NCBI GenBank assembly: GCA_958450365.1
Contig: CAUEEP010000601.1
Coordinates: forward strand, 1 to 64,000
Direction of reading: 5' to 3'
Source of the DNA: Mesorhabditis belari
Lineage: Eukaryota > Nematoda > Chromadorea > Rhabditida > Rhabditidae
DNA: 64,000 nucleotides
The first letter of the stretch is position 1, and every line of letters starts with the position of its first letter. Shown here one piece after another: positions 21,953 to 32,214 of the stretch. Made by a program: the position numbers and the translations under genes. Below the pieces are notes generated by a model that was not told the origin of the DNA, ran no database searches, and was given only the letters and a program-made list of their open reading frames with translations.

Positions 21953-22367
21953 TATATAAGAGCAAAAGCTATAGCTTTGCGCGAACCTCGTAAGCAAATT
22001 TGAGTTAATGTGCCACTAAAACAATGTGTGGAAACAACAAAAAGATGTTTTTGCACTTTGCACAACAATTTTAGATTTTTTGCTAACTTTTTCATGTGAA
22101 GAATAGTTAATAAATGAATAAAAAAAGCCTCACTTTTGCTTGCTTGAATAGCTTTAGAATGTCACATAAACATAAAGTCAAAAAGGTTTAGATGAAAAAG
22201 AAGCAAACAGAAATTCAAATTTTCGGGGGTGCACTACTATTTTTTGAACCCCCTCCTGGACCGCAATACTATTAGAGAGTGCACTACTATTAAAGAGTGC
22301 ACCTCTATTAGAGAGAATACGGTAACAAAGTGAAACTTAACAAATGAAAAATAATCAACGTGCAAGT

Positions 22368-23693
22368 CTAGCAAGGAAAGACACAAATTCCGTATGGACG
22401 AATGGCGTCATTCTCCTTGACAATCCAGTAGTCATCAAGATCGGCAACACCGTGTTTCGACTTGGGCACAATTTCACGACGAGATGGATCGACACGAGCC
22501 TGAAACAAAATTAATAGAGTATTTCCAAGGAATAAGTTTGAGTTGTTCTGTATCGTTTGTATGTGTACGATTAAGAAGTATGTAACAAATCTCACCTGAA
22601 CAATCAACTTGTAGGTTTTTCCATTGTGTTCGTAAGGAGATGCATAAGCAAGTGCAGTCTTTGGGTCTGGTGTGCAGTAGATACCATAACCAAAAACAAA
22701 GCGATTTCCTTTCCCCTAGAAGAATATTTTGTAAAAAGGATCCACGATTCCCCACTATTTATTCAAAAGCCAAAATAACAAACCAAATCAAGTCCACCAC
22801 TACGAACAATTTCAGCAGCACGCGGATCCGTCGTTCCATGATAAGCAACTGGCCATTCGCCATGAATAGAGCCGCACTCAATTGGGCTAAACCTGTAGTT
22901 AACAAAATAAAACAAGAAAAATTACCGCGCAACCTTTCCGAGCCAGACATTGTCCCCATATTTGTCAAGAACAGCGAGAGCATAACGCTTTGATCCAAGT
23001 GGACGAGTGTAAAGAGCTCCACCACGAGAGAATGGTTGCTGATCGATCAAAAGCTTCGTGAAATCGTAATTGAACGTTTCAGCAAAGCATTCCTTGTTCA
23101 TTTGATAAGCGGTACATCCTCCTCCTCCTCCTCCTCGAAGTCTCAGCACCAAATCAATAATAGATCCATTTTGGATATTGTATTCACTCAAAGTCCTTCC
23201 ATCCTCCAATTGCTGTCCAGCAAAAATGAGACGTTGTTGATCGGGAGTAATTCCTTCCTTGTCTTGAATAAGCGTACGCAGCTCTTCGACGGTGTAATCA
23301 CCATTTAGCATGATAGTGATTGTCTTTCCCGTCAATGTCGCTACAAAGATAGTCATATTATTTGGTTGATGCTTTGCGCGAATGTCTTGAACCAACTTCT
23401 TCGACACAGCAGCTAAAATGAAAAATACTTTATCGTTACGACGTGGTCATGCCCGAGAACCAGTACTTTAAAAATTGAGATCTTACCTTTTTTAACTGTA
23501 TTCACATCGAAAAAGAGCTCGCGTGGTTGGACAATCATACCATCGGCAATGGCTTCTGGATCTGGATCAAAGGGCTCGTTTTTGAGGCGACACATATGAT
23601 AGTTGATACCAACACGGAGAGCTTCATCTAAACAAAAAAATTGTCAATATCAAAACATTAAATAAGTTCACCTTCAATCGAGAGCTTTGGCAT
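22368..23693 (-). CDS. ubiquitin-domain/ART-like fusion protein (334 aa)
   Basis: Exons 23693-23672, 23627-23487, 23412-22926, 22886-22784, 22715-22596, 22499-22368, total 1005 nt, all in frame. Paralog of 16527-17812 with the same order: N-terminal block, ubiquitin domain, CTAYQM middle domain, [32 protein letters not shown] and IRPYGICVF. The ubiquitin part has diverged further (K6 Ala, K27 Arg, K29 Leu, K48 Gln, K63 Asn, H68 Asp) but keeps K11, K33, I44 and the RLRGG end. That end is followed by extra Gly codons (GGGGG) from a CCT-repeat expansion at about 23118-23136. The upstream acceptor and the first exon MPKLSIE are shared with the paralog. Confidence 0.82.
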
Positions 23694-23699
23694 ATTGAA

Positions 23700-24689
23700 A
23701 ACAGCTACTGATTTCAAGGAGGTGGATCACTGAAAGGAAAACAGTTGAAATCTCTGTATGATGGCTATTTTTGAGCGCCTTCAACTTTACGAAAATGTCA
23801 TTCTCCATTGTTAAATGAAGTTTGGTTGCCCAAAAGCTTTAAAACACAAAATCATGAAACGACAGGAAAATCGATAAGTGGCAAAGCGGGTGAGGTGTTG
23901 AAATTGCTTTCATATCAGAATTTCAAAAAGACTATGCCAAGTACCAGGCAAGCAGAGCACCAAATGCAAAAGATTCTGATTCTAAAATTGTGGCCCCTTT
24001 TCCACGGTTTCCACGACACAGACTATGACCATTATTTCTTTTTGCGAAAGAGTCTCATTTTGTTATCAATGCTTGAAAAATTGCAAGTCAAATAGAACTC
24101 AATAAAGTAAATTTTCTATAAATGTGTAAAAAAGTTATTCAATTCAAAAAGGTTGTTCAAAAGTGATCAAAATAAGAACAATATGAGTACAAGCAAGTTT
24201 AAAATATTAAATGATCTAAAGCTTCAAAATTTAGAGTCAGTGGTCACGCCCCTGTACAAGGCCAGTTAGCCTTTTCGAAAATTATTTTCAATTTCTTATC
24301 TCTCTCCATTCCCCCAATTCCCCAATCTTTTCCCTTTATCAATTCCCCTTTTCTTTCCCAGTCCCAAGATTTCTGTGCTTTCGATTGTTTCGATTGAAAC
24401 GATTGTTGCGAACGGGCGTTCTCTGAAGTCTCTGAAGCTTTAGATTTTTTGAATTTCTCGCAGAATTTTGGAAAATTCGATTTGACAAGAAAAACAAAAC
24501 GCTGAAACACCTTTTGATCTTTATTGGGTAATGTTCGGCAAGGTGATTCACAAAGAAAACTTTGTGATCTAAACAAAAATAAACATACAAATATGTAGAA
24601 GCTGTAAAGTTCAAGTCTCTTTTGCACTACAGTACATCAAAAAGGTATATACCGTATTCTCTGTAATAGTAGTGCGCACTACTATTTTT
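23700..24689. other. no recognised gene
   Basis: Two ORFs of 95 and 127 codons (23808-24095 plus, 24244-24627 minus) show no motif I recognise and have no paralog in the window. At 24651-24700 there is a partial end of the pogo-like element (ACCGTATTCTCTGTAATAG), which abuts the truncated ubiquitin-ART copy. Confidence 0.45.
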
Positions 24690-25244
24690 TCAACCCCCTC
24701 TCGAACCTCTCGACTTATTTTTGACGCTGTATTCACTCAAAGTCCTTCCATTCTCCAATTGCTGTCCAGCAAAAATGAAACGCTGTTGATCGGAAGGAAT
24801 TCCTTCCTTGTCTTGAATAAGCGTACTCAGCTCTTCCACAGTGTAATCATCATTTAGCTCGAGTCCGATTCTCTTTCCCGACAATTTCGCTACAAAGATA
24901 GTCATATGATTTGGTTGATGCTTTGCGCGAATGTCTTGAACCAACTTCTTCGACACAGCAGCTAAAATGAAAAATACTTTATCGTTACCACGTGGTCATG
25001 CCCGAAAACCACTACTTTAAAAATTGAGATCTTACCTTTTTCAACTGTACTCACATCGAAAAAGAGCTCGCGCGGTTCGACAATCATACCAGCGGCAATG
25101 GCTTCTGGATTTGGATCAAAGGGCTTGTTTTTGAGGCGACACATATGATAGTTGATACCAACACGGAGAGCTTCATCTAAACAAAAAAAAATTGTCAATA
25201 TCAAAGCATTAAATACGTTCACCTTCAATCGAGAGCGTTGGCAT
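24690..25244 (-). pseudogene. ubiquitin-ART gene truncated within ubiquitin
   Basis: Exon 1 25244-25223, exon 2 25176-25036 and the start of exon 3 at 24961 read in frame through most of the ubiquitin domain ([19 protein letters not shown]). The frame ends at NKSRGSRGG and a TGA, where sequence of the pogo-like element terminus begins. The whole ART part is missing. K48 is again Gln. The break coincides with a transposon end, so transposon-associated truncation is likely. Confidence 0.85.
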
Positions 25245-25354
25245 ATTGAAAACAGCTACCGATTTCGAGAAGGTGGATCACTAAAAGGAAAACAGTTGAA
25301 ATGTTCTGTCTGGTGGCTATCAATGCATCAAATAACAATAACAATAATAACTTA

Positions 25355-26931
25355 AATTGATGTCAAGGGAAGTTGTCATCTAAACCAAAATATTGTTGAC
25401 CATAAAAAGTTAAAACTTTACCTCAAATCCAAGAAATGAAACAATGGAACGAGCAATCTTCGGCACAACAATCGTAGTCGAGCTGCCTGAATTAAAACTA
25501 AAAGATCATTTAGAATGAATCAAATCACCTTGTACATAGTAGACCATCAAAACCGGTAATGATGAGAGTGTTGGGAAAAGCAACTTGTGACGCCATCTAA
25601 AGAACAAGTAATCATAAAGGTATTCAAAAAAAACTACCCTTAGCATTTACAAGCTCATCAATCAGTAAACTTTAATCGGTTTACATATCTGACAACCTAA
25701 TTTGCATTTCACACCAAATGGTTCGACGCTCTCCATAAAAATCATTTCATTAACTACTTAAAATCCCACTGAAATTAGCCGTTAACATTTACAAGCTCGT
25801 CGTTAATCGATTTACCTATCTGACAACCTAATTAGCAATTAACACCACAAATATAGAATGGTTCTCCATAAAAATCATTTGACTAACTACTTTTGCCGAG
25901 TTTGTTTCCTAACACACGATTCCTACAAAGGTTGGTTTTTTTCTTATTTGAAAACTTTTTACTTGGCTTAGTTTTTATTGTTTTGTTTATTGTTTATAAG
26001 ATTAGTCTTTATTGTTTCATTGGATATTTAACATTTTAAATACCACTAGTTTCTTTGACCTTTTTCAAATCTTTCCTGTTTAACGGTCGCAAAATGTGGA
26101 CATGGTCAATGTGGATGATCTTTGTGTGCGTGGCCGCAATCTCATTTAATAAAATGTGGTGACGACAAGGGCAAGAAGGAACCACTACCCAACAAATCAT
26201 AGTCACCACCGGAAATTGATTCAATTTTACTATGAAATCTATGAGTAGCAGTATGCCGATGGGCAACTGACCCGAAAAATGAAAAATGCACTACCCGTAA
26301 CTTTTTTTTTTATTTTAGCCAGCAGCAAAGGAAAAACCAGCGGCATCAAAACTGGAAGGAGACGCTGAAGGAGCAGGGTGAGTTAGTTTAACGCTCTAAC
26401 TTGTATTTCTTGTAACTTTGCTTGTCTTCTCCTTTTCATTCAACAACTCTTCTTTTTAGATAGGAGCAATGTTCAGCACATGACACCCGAAGAATTGGCA
26501 AAGATCGCCAATCAAAAATAGACGAACGAGTAGATGAGATGTCGCCAAGAAATCAAGCCTATTTTTTTTGTCACCACTCAATTTTTTTATTAATGAATAA
26601 AGGGGTTGATTTGAGCTAAAAATTTGAGAAATCTTGTTTTACATCTTCTAAACTAACCTCAAATCAAGCATATCATCGGTGAAACCCAATAAAATTGCTG
26701 TGCAAATCGAGATGATCGCTGAGAGGAAGGCCAAGAATTTATCGTGCGGGAATAAACGCCTAAAAATTCCATTTATATAGCTTTATACAACTTTTCCATT
26801 AAGAATATCATAAAAACTGACTCTGTGTATGTCCATTCGAGAAATGGGAATGGTATGAAGATGAACATGATAATAAGATAAACGGCTGCAGTGATGACAC
26901 CTATCGGCTCGGGAATTGGAGCGTTGCTCAA
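25355..26931 (-). pseudogene. ALG7/DPAGT1, N-terminal-middle exons, truncated both ends
   Basis: Exons 26931-26822 (IPEPIGVITAAVYLI), 26759-26658 (FPHDKFLAFLSA, then LLGFTDDMLDLR, the DD motif), 25596-25529 (WRHKLLFPTLSS), 25486-25422 (TIVVPKIARSIVSFLGFE), and 25379 onward, cut after TTSLDINL at about 25355 where other DNA begins. This is the only copy showing the aspartate-rich ADDxxxLRWRHK region of the GlcNAc-1-phosphate transferase. The 26658-25596 intron is about 1.06 kb and contains the plus-strand small gene. No first exon and no 3' half, so it is not functional as it stands. Confidence 0.8.
26094..26521 (+). CDS. small hydrophobic-leader protein, unknown function (damaged copy)
   Basis: Exon 1 begins MWTWSMWMIFVCVAAISF (signal-peptide-like), but in this copy a TGA follows NKMW. 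Exon 2 (about 26320-26376) reads PAAKEKPAASKLEGDAEGAG. Exon 3 after TTTTTAG reads SNVQHMTPEELAKIANQK and ends at TAG 26519-26521, with AATGAATAAAG about 75 nt further as a possible poly(A) signal. The copy at 34976-35361 has a better exon 1. Architecture: a hydrophobic leader, a Pro/Ala/Glu linker and a short charged helix. I do not recognise the family. It lies inside an intron of the opposite-strand ALG7 fragment. Confidence 0.4.
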
Positions 26932-27179
26932 CTAAAAATAATAAAAATAATGGTTAATATTAAAAAAAAACTAATTAACCTCTTTCCCTATTGACATTGC
27001 TTATGACCTATTGCTTTCTTTTTACTGTGTTACATACTACAATTAGTTTGTGACTTTGAGATCCTTATTGGGAACTTTTCGAATGTTGTTAATGGAAAGA
27101 AAAGTCTTAAACTTTTAACTCTAGTAACTAAGTAACTAGTACTCGATTGTCTTTTTCATTCAATAATTCTTCTTTTTAG

Positions 27180-27325
27180 CTACGAGCAATGTCCAGACAT
27201 AACACCCGAAGAATTGGCCAAGATCGCCAATCAAAAATAGACCAACGCGTGGACGAGATGGTCGCCGAGAAGAAGGCCATAAATTTGTCCTGCGGGAATA
27301 AACGTCTAAAACTTCAATTTATGCA
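27180..27325 (+). pseudogene. hybrid small-gene exon 3 / antisense ALG7 exon
   Basis: Second copy of the junction seen at 12620-12765: TPEELAKIANQK followed by TAG and then DNA matching the antisense of the ALG7 FPHDKFLAFL exon. A duplicated rearrangement junction. Confidence 0.5.
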
Positions 27326-27618
27326 ACTTTTCAGTTAAGGACACCATAAAAACCATACCTAGTCGTTTTAAAAACGAGAGACAGTATTTGCAACGTAAAC
27401 TTATACCTAAATACTTTTTCGAGGGCGTTCATAAATATCCAGCAACATTCATCAAGCATCCCAATGTGTACTTCTTTAACGCAATGGATTTATCTAGTGA
27501 ATGTAACTGGAATGACGAAGGTATTTATGTGCAAAATGGAAGGCACCGTAACAACTGTCGTTATAACAAATTGGGATGGATGTGCAAAGCGAAAAAAACA
27601 GTTAGAAGTTTTCAAAGG
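27326..27618. other. duplicated spacer, no gene
   Basis: Inverse of about 12390-12620 (shared GGCGTTCATAAATATCCAGC word and flanks). No coding evidence for the overlapping ORF. Confidence 0.5.
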
Positions 27619-27975
27619 AAAACACAAATTCCATAAGCACGAATGGCATCATTCTCTTTGGCGATCCAGTAGTCATCAAGATCGGCAGAGCCGTGTTTCG
27701 ACCTGGGCACAATTTCACGACGAGCTGGATCGATCCCAATCAACTTGTAGGTTCTTCCATCGTAGTGATAAGTCGATGCGTAAGCAAGAGTAGTCCTGGA
27801 TCAGGAGAGCAGATGCCGTAAGCATAAGCAAAGTGTACCGCTTTTGCCTAAAAGTCAGATAAACTGAAATGTGACAAACCAAATCAGGTCCACCACTTCG
27901 AACAATTTCTTCAGCACGTGGATCTGTTGTTCCATGGTAAGCGAATAGCCATTCATTTGGGGCAGAATTCTGGTC
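27619..27975 (-). pseudogene. ART-family 3'-half copy
   Basis: Reads [18 protein letters not shown] (about 27945-27890), an intron, then AYAYGICSPDP with a small deletion that breaks the GIY frame. It then continues STYHYDGRTYKLIGIDPARREIVPRSKHG and [20 protein letters not shown] to a stop near 27620. The last part is in good frame without the usual intron. The first half of the gene is absent. It lies 3' of the intact gene at 28191-29360. Confidence 0.75.
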
Positions 27976-28190
27976 ACTTAGTTAATTAAAATCAATATAC
28001 ATCTGAGATATTTCAGTGGATTTCCTTTCAGCTTAACCACTACAATTAGCGCCTTTTGTATAATATCTACTTTATCCACCAAATAAAGTGATCCAATGAA
28101 TGACACAGTAGAATAATTGAAAGTCAAGCTTGCAAAATAATAACGTATGCAAAAATTGTGCAATGTCACAGATCAAAAAGGAGTTTCTAC

Positions 28191-29360
28191 CTAACACGGA
28201 AAGACACAGATTCCATATGGACGAATGGCATCATTTTTCTTGATAATCCAGTAATCATCAAGGCCAGCAATACCGTGTTGAGACTTGGGCACAATTTCAC
28301 GATGAGATGGATCGACACGAGCCTGAAACAAAATGAATCTTTCCAACAAATCAGTTACTTATTGACTATTAAAGTCCGTAACAAATCCCACCTGAACGAT
28401 CAACTTGTAGCTTTTTCCATTATGTTCGTAAGGAGATGCATAATAGAGCGCAGTCTTTGGGTCTGGTGTGCAGTAAATGCCATAACCAAAAGTAAAGCGA
28501 TTTCCTTTCCCCTAGAAGAATATTTTGTACAAAGGATCCACGATTACCCACATTCAAAAGCAAAAATAACAAACCAAATCAAGTCCACCACTACGAACAA
28601 TTTCAGCAGCACGCGGATCCGTTGTTCCATGATAAGCAACTGGCCATTCGCCATCAATAGAGCCGTTCGCACTTTGGCTAAACCAGTAGTTAATAAAATA
28701 AAACAAGAAAAATTACCGCCCTACGTATCCGAGCCAGGCATTGTCCCCATATTTGTCAAGAACATCGAGAGCATAACGCATTGACCCAAGTGGGCGAATG
28801 TAATGAGCTCCGCCACGAGAGAATGATTGCTGATCAATCAAAATCTTCGTGAAATCGTAATGGAACTTTTCGGCAAAGAATCCCGGGTGCATTTTGTAAG
28901 CGCTGCATCTTCCTTCTCGACGTGTCGGCATCAAACGACGAGCAGCATCAGGACAGCAAGCTTTCGTATCTTAAGGATAAAAAGTCAACACTTTGCCAGA
29001 AAATTGGCTGTACAAACCAATCGGGTATTTAATAGCAGCCCTAACTCAGAGGTTTTAACTTTCGAATTGTTTTTATCACAAAAAAAAGTTTGTGCACTTA
29101 AAAAATTGAACTTACCCTTTTCAACAGTTTTCTGAATCGTATTCACATTGAAAAAGAGGTCGCGTGGTTTGACAGTCCTTCCAGAATCCGAATCGAAATC
29201 GGAACCGAGATCTGAATCCCAACCGAGATCTGAGTCGAAAGTCCCATTGTTGAGAAAATGCATGTGCCAGTTAATCCCAGCAAGGAGAGCTTTATCTAAA
29301 CAAGGAAATTTAGTCAACAAAACATGAAATCAGTTCACCATTGAGAGGAAGGGACGACAT
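28191..29360 (-). CDS. putative PARP-like ADP-ribosyltransferase family protein (269 aa)
   Basis: Exons 29360-29339, 29295-29116, 28969-28717, 28677-28575, 28511-28392, 28322-28191; 810 nt open, ending TAG. Residues 20-45 are acidic (DSDLGSDFDSDSG). Then come KPRDLFFNVNTIQK and a Cys/Arg linker (KACCPDAARRLMPTRR) where the ubiquitin domain sits in the fusion paralogs. The C-terminal part has AYHGT with His168, GYGIYCTP with Tyr199, and [19 protein letters not shown] at 248-267. These match the order of PARP-type H-Y-[D/E] motifs. No signal peptide or membrane segment, so a nuclear/cytosolic enzyme is expected. Left partner of a head-to-head pair with 33372-34569. Function inferred from motif order only. 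Confidence 0.78.
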
Positions 29361-29399
29361 ATTGGAACCAGTCACCGATTTCGAGAAGGTAGATCACTG

Positions 29400-30520
29400 A
29401 AAGAAAATTAGTTGAAATTTCTGTTCGATAGCATTCAAAGCATAAAAAAATAAGTCTGCTAACAATTCAAAGGATATATTAAGAATTTGGAATATAATTG
29501 TACAAATACTTTTTCCACACCACCTAAAAACTCTTTCAAACCCTTATATAGATTGCCACCTCCGTAGATTCCAATTACTTAAAGATTAATCGAACAATCG
29601 TTAAACTATGAAACAACTGATATTGGATGCGCTTCTCGATTTCGAGAAGTGGAGCTAACTAAAGAGAAACAAATCATGTGAGCTGCAGTAGGACACAAAT
29701 CAAGAAGCGGAAGTTAAAAAATACGATTCAAACGTCATCTAGGAGCTATTCATAACGTGCCAGCGTTGACATCGTTCTGTTGCTAAGCAATCCGCGCGAA
29801 TTTCTCTAGAATGACACAAGGAGCAAGTCAACTTCCATAACCGGCGGTGGTCTTGGCTATTACAAGGTACCCTTCAATTTATAGGCTTATAACTGTCCAA
29901 AGTGCGAACTATTTTAAAAAGTCGTGGCCCATCGAAATTTATATGGAAAGCTTCAATGAAATTGTCTAAGGCAAGCCAAAAATGCTAATGCAACACATAA
30001 ATTTGAAAACTTTGCTGATTTCGGAATTTGGAGAATGAAATGACAAATGATTCCCCTTCCGACGAAAATTTCCTGTACAACTCAAAATATTCAATTGAAC
30101 AATTGCTTCCCGATAAAAAGTTGACCGAATTTATACTTGCAAAATCAACTGAATATTCGAAAAAGCTGTCTATTTAAAAAGCCACGTTTTGGAAAACTTT
30201 TAAATTTCTTTTGTTGTGGATTTCACCGTGTAATGTGTCAGTTTCTAACTGTTAAAACTTTTTCAAATCTTTATTTTCTTTGAAAGGTCGTCTTGGGTCG
30301 TCAAATGTCGAGGAAAAAAAGCTAGAAAAATTGAAGGTGAGCCCGAAGTTATTGACAGACGCACTTATCCAAAAAGGACTAGCAGAATTCAAGAGCATAT
30401 TAAAAACTTAGCTGGTGATTCACGGTGAAAGTGTTAGAATTTTCCGGCCATTCAGCGGTCTAAAAATGGTCTCTCAAAACATTTTTTTGAAGTCAAAAAC
30501 ACTTCTTCTGGCATAATTTA
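29400..30520 (-). repeat. ART-upstream module, copy 4
   Basis: Same as copies at 4690 and (inverse) 7845. Next to the gene it has a TTTTCTTTCAG acceptor equivalent. It joins 30522-30734, the inverse copy of the ORF at 7629-7841, so a segment of at least 2.7 kb is shared with 7560-10320. Confidence 0.75.
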
Positions 30521-30521
30521 A

Positions 30522-30734
30522 TCATCCATCGGACTTGGCCACATTTTTGAGGCGGGAATTGCTCGCTGCCCCCTCACCATTTTTCGCACACCGGAAACAT
30601 TGGGCAGTCGTGTTACGTCGGGTGAACTGCTTGTTATTGTCTGCCGTACAACTTCTTTGACGGGGCACCCATCTATGCTTGACATTTAACATTTTCGTGC
30701 GCAATTCGAATCTAAAAACGCATTTATTACACAA
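30522..30734 (-). other. 70-codon ORF, second copy, function unknown
   Basis: Near-identical to 7629-7841, with only a few amino-acid differences. The same CxxC features are present. Not recognised; probably hitch-hiking in the duplicated segment. Confidence 0.3.
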
Positions 30735-31372
30735 GCAATAATGCCTTGATCATCTACCTATTTTTTGCTTTCTGTTGGCAAGTAGTCGTGCTTTTTTATT
30801 GCCATAGGAATACCGGTTGCGTTGTTTTGATGGGCTCGGCTATAATATTTCGTCTTTGAACACCTAAAAAGAAACAGAACGGGGTATTACAAGATCAATT
30901 ATACTTCCCTTACCTATGACACAAAAGTACACCGCGTTTCACATCAATATGTTCACCCAAGAAAATCGCAATTTCTTAAACTAGCAGCATGCTACTGTTC
31001 GAAATCTTTTTTATTGAAAAGAGCACATCAAAAAATCCTAGATTCAACAAATTACTTAAGATTTTTGCAGATTCAAGCCAGAAAAACTCATAGAGCATCA
31101 AAAACGACCGTTTCACATCAAGACCATGGAGCGTGTCGATTTGGCCTTTTTCGTAGTTAGAAAGCTTGTTTTCTCTTGCCATTTTCTTAAAATTATTGTG
31201 GTAACAAAAAAGTAAGATGCAAAAAGATTCATAAAAATTAAAGTGAACGTGTTGAGGTGAAACGTTGTTGGCTCGTTCGGGCAGGTTCACCCATTTCTTG
31301 GGTGTCTTCTTCAGCTGCTTGTCTGACTCGAAGTGTTTTTTTAAACTAATCGCTAAGCTGATGCAATCATAC
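30735..31372 (-). pseudogene. Tc3-like transposase N-terminal shard and flank
   Basis: 31200-31126 reads MARENKLSNYEKGQIDTLH, resembling the N-terminal HTH of Tc3/Tc1-type transposases (xLSxxEKGQIxxLH), then loses similarity. 31230-31400 recurs inverted at about 38715-38870. The rest of the stretch shows nothing I can support. Confidence 0.45.
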
Positions 31373-31663
31373 CAATTTTGTTAAACCAATTGGAGTATTT
31401 CGACTGCGCTGCGCCTTGAACCATGATAGAATTGCTTCTTCTAAAGTTTCATCCTTCGCTACACCTGCTTATTTGATTGTTGGCGATGAAGTCAAAGCTT
31501 TTCCTAATATTGATTCACTTTGTGCCAAAATCGCATAAAAAACGCTCTTCTTCAATCCGTACTTGGCTTCAATTTCATCATTCATGTATTTTCCTCCTCG
31601 TTTATCCTTGATAAGTTGAGTCTTTTGCGCGAGGGAGAGAATTATTCGTTTGTCCATCGCCAT
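31373..31663 (-). pseudogene. Tigger/CENP-B-type transposase HTH remnant
   Basis: Reads LSLAQKTQLIKDKRGGKYMNDEIEAKYGLKKSV (first CENP-B-like HTH). After an in-frame TAA (31469-31471) it continues DETLEEAILSWFKAQRSRNTPI, the start of the second HTH of Tigger-family proteins. No DDE domain follows. Distinct in sequence from the remnant at 19552-19914. Confidence 0.75.
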
Positions 31664-32214
31664 CCCAAAAATAAGACAATATTAAAAGCAACAAAAAGTA
31701 TTAGAAAGAAAAGAAAAAGTTCCCAAGTAAATTTTATTGATATTTTATTGTGGCACCTGAATGCTTCATATACAGATAACATACAAATTTCACTCGTAAT
31801 GTACCAAATCTTATACATTATTTGAAAGCTTGAACTCTCCTTTAAATAAAGATATCAATAAAATTTACTTGGGGATTTGGGGTAGTTTTATGTGTAGATT
31901 CTGAAGAACATAACGAGAGCTTGAGAAAAGGCGTTTTTAGCGGAGTTTCGAGGCTCCAAAGTGCGTGCTTCTATAGTGTACTTCACCATATGGAACTATA
32001 TGGAGCCCAAGCTATCGATTATTGAGGCACTTTTCAAGGTCAAAGCTAGGGCCAAAATCATTTTTAGCCACTAAATATTCATTTTCTAACTTAAATTGAT
32101 TGGTAGAGGCAAAAGAAATTGAAAAATATTTTTTGAGATTTTGACACATGTGGGGAAATTTGAAAAAAATTCTTTTTATTTTGCTCCAATTTAATCAGAA
32201 ACGTAATCAATAGA
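31664..32214. other. spacer between inverted modules
   Basis: Centre of the second large inverted pair. 31940-32200 is inverse to 38080-38380 (shared CATATGGAACTATATGGAGCC-type words). No gene is seen. Confidence 0.45.

Larger units (their letters stand above)
19426..22322. mobile_element. pogo/Tigger-like transposon with nested Tc1
   Basis: Ends are inverted: CCGTATTCTCTCTAATAG at 19426 and its complement ending at 22322. TA lies at 19424-19425 and 22323-22324. Inner subterminal parts (TAGTAGTGCGCACTACTATT, GAACCCCCTCCTGGAC) are also inverted. The corresponding empty site is at 16476-16495 (AGAGAATAACAAAG with a single TA), in the paralogous 3' flank of the other ubiquitin-ART gene. The element carries a CENP-B-type HTH pseudogene (19552-19914), and the Tc1-like element at 20332-21952 is inserted in it. 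Without that insertion it would be about 1.27 kb. Confidence 0.88.
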
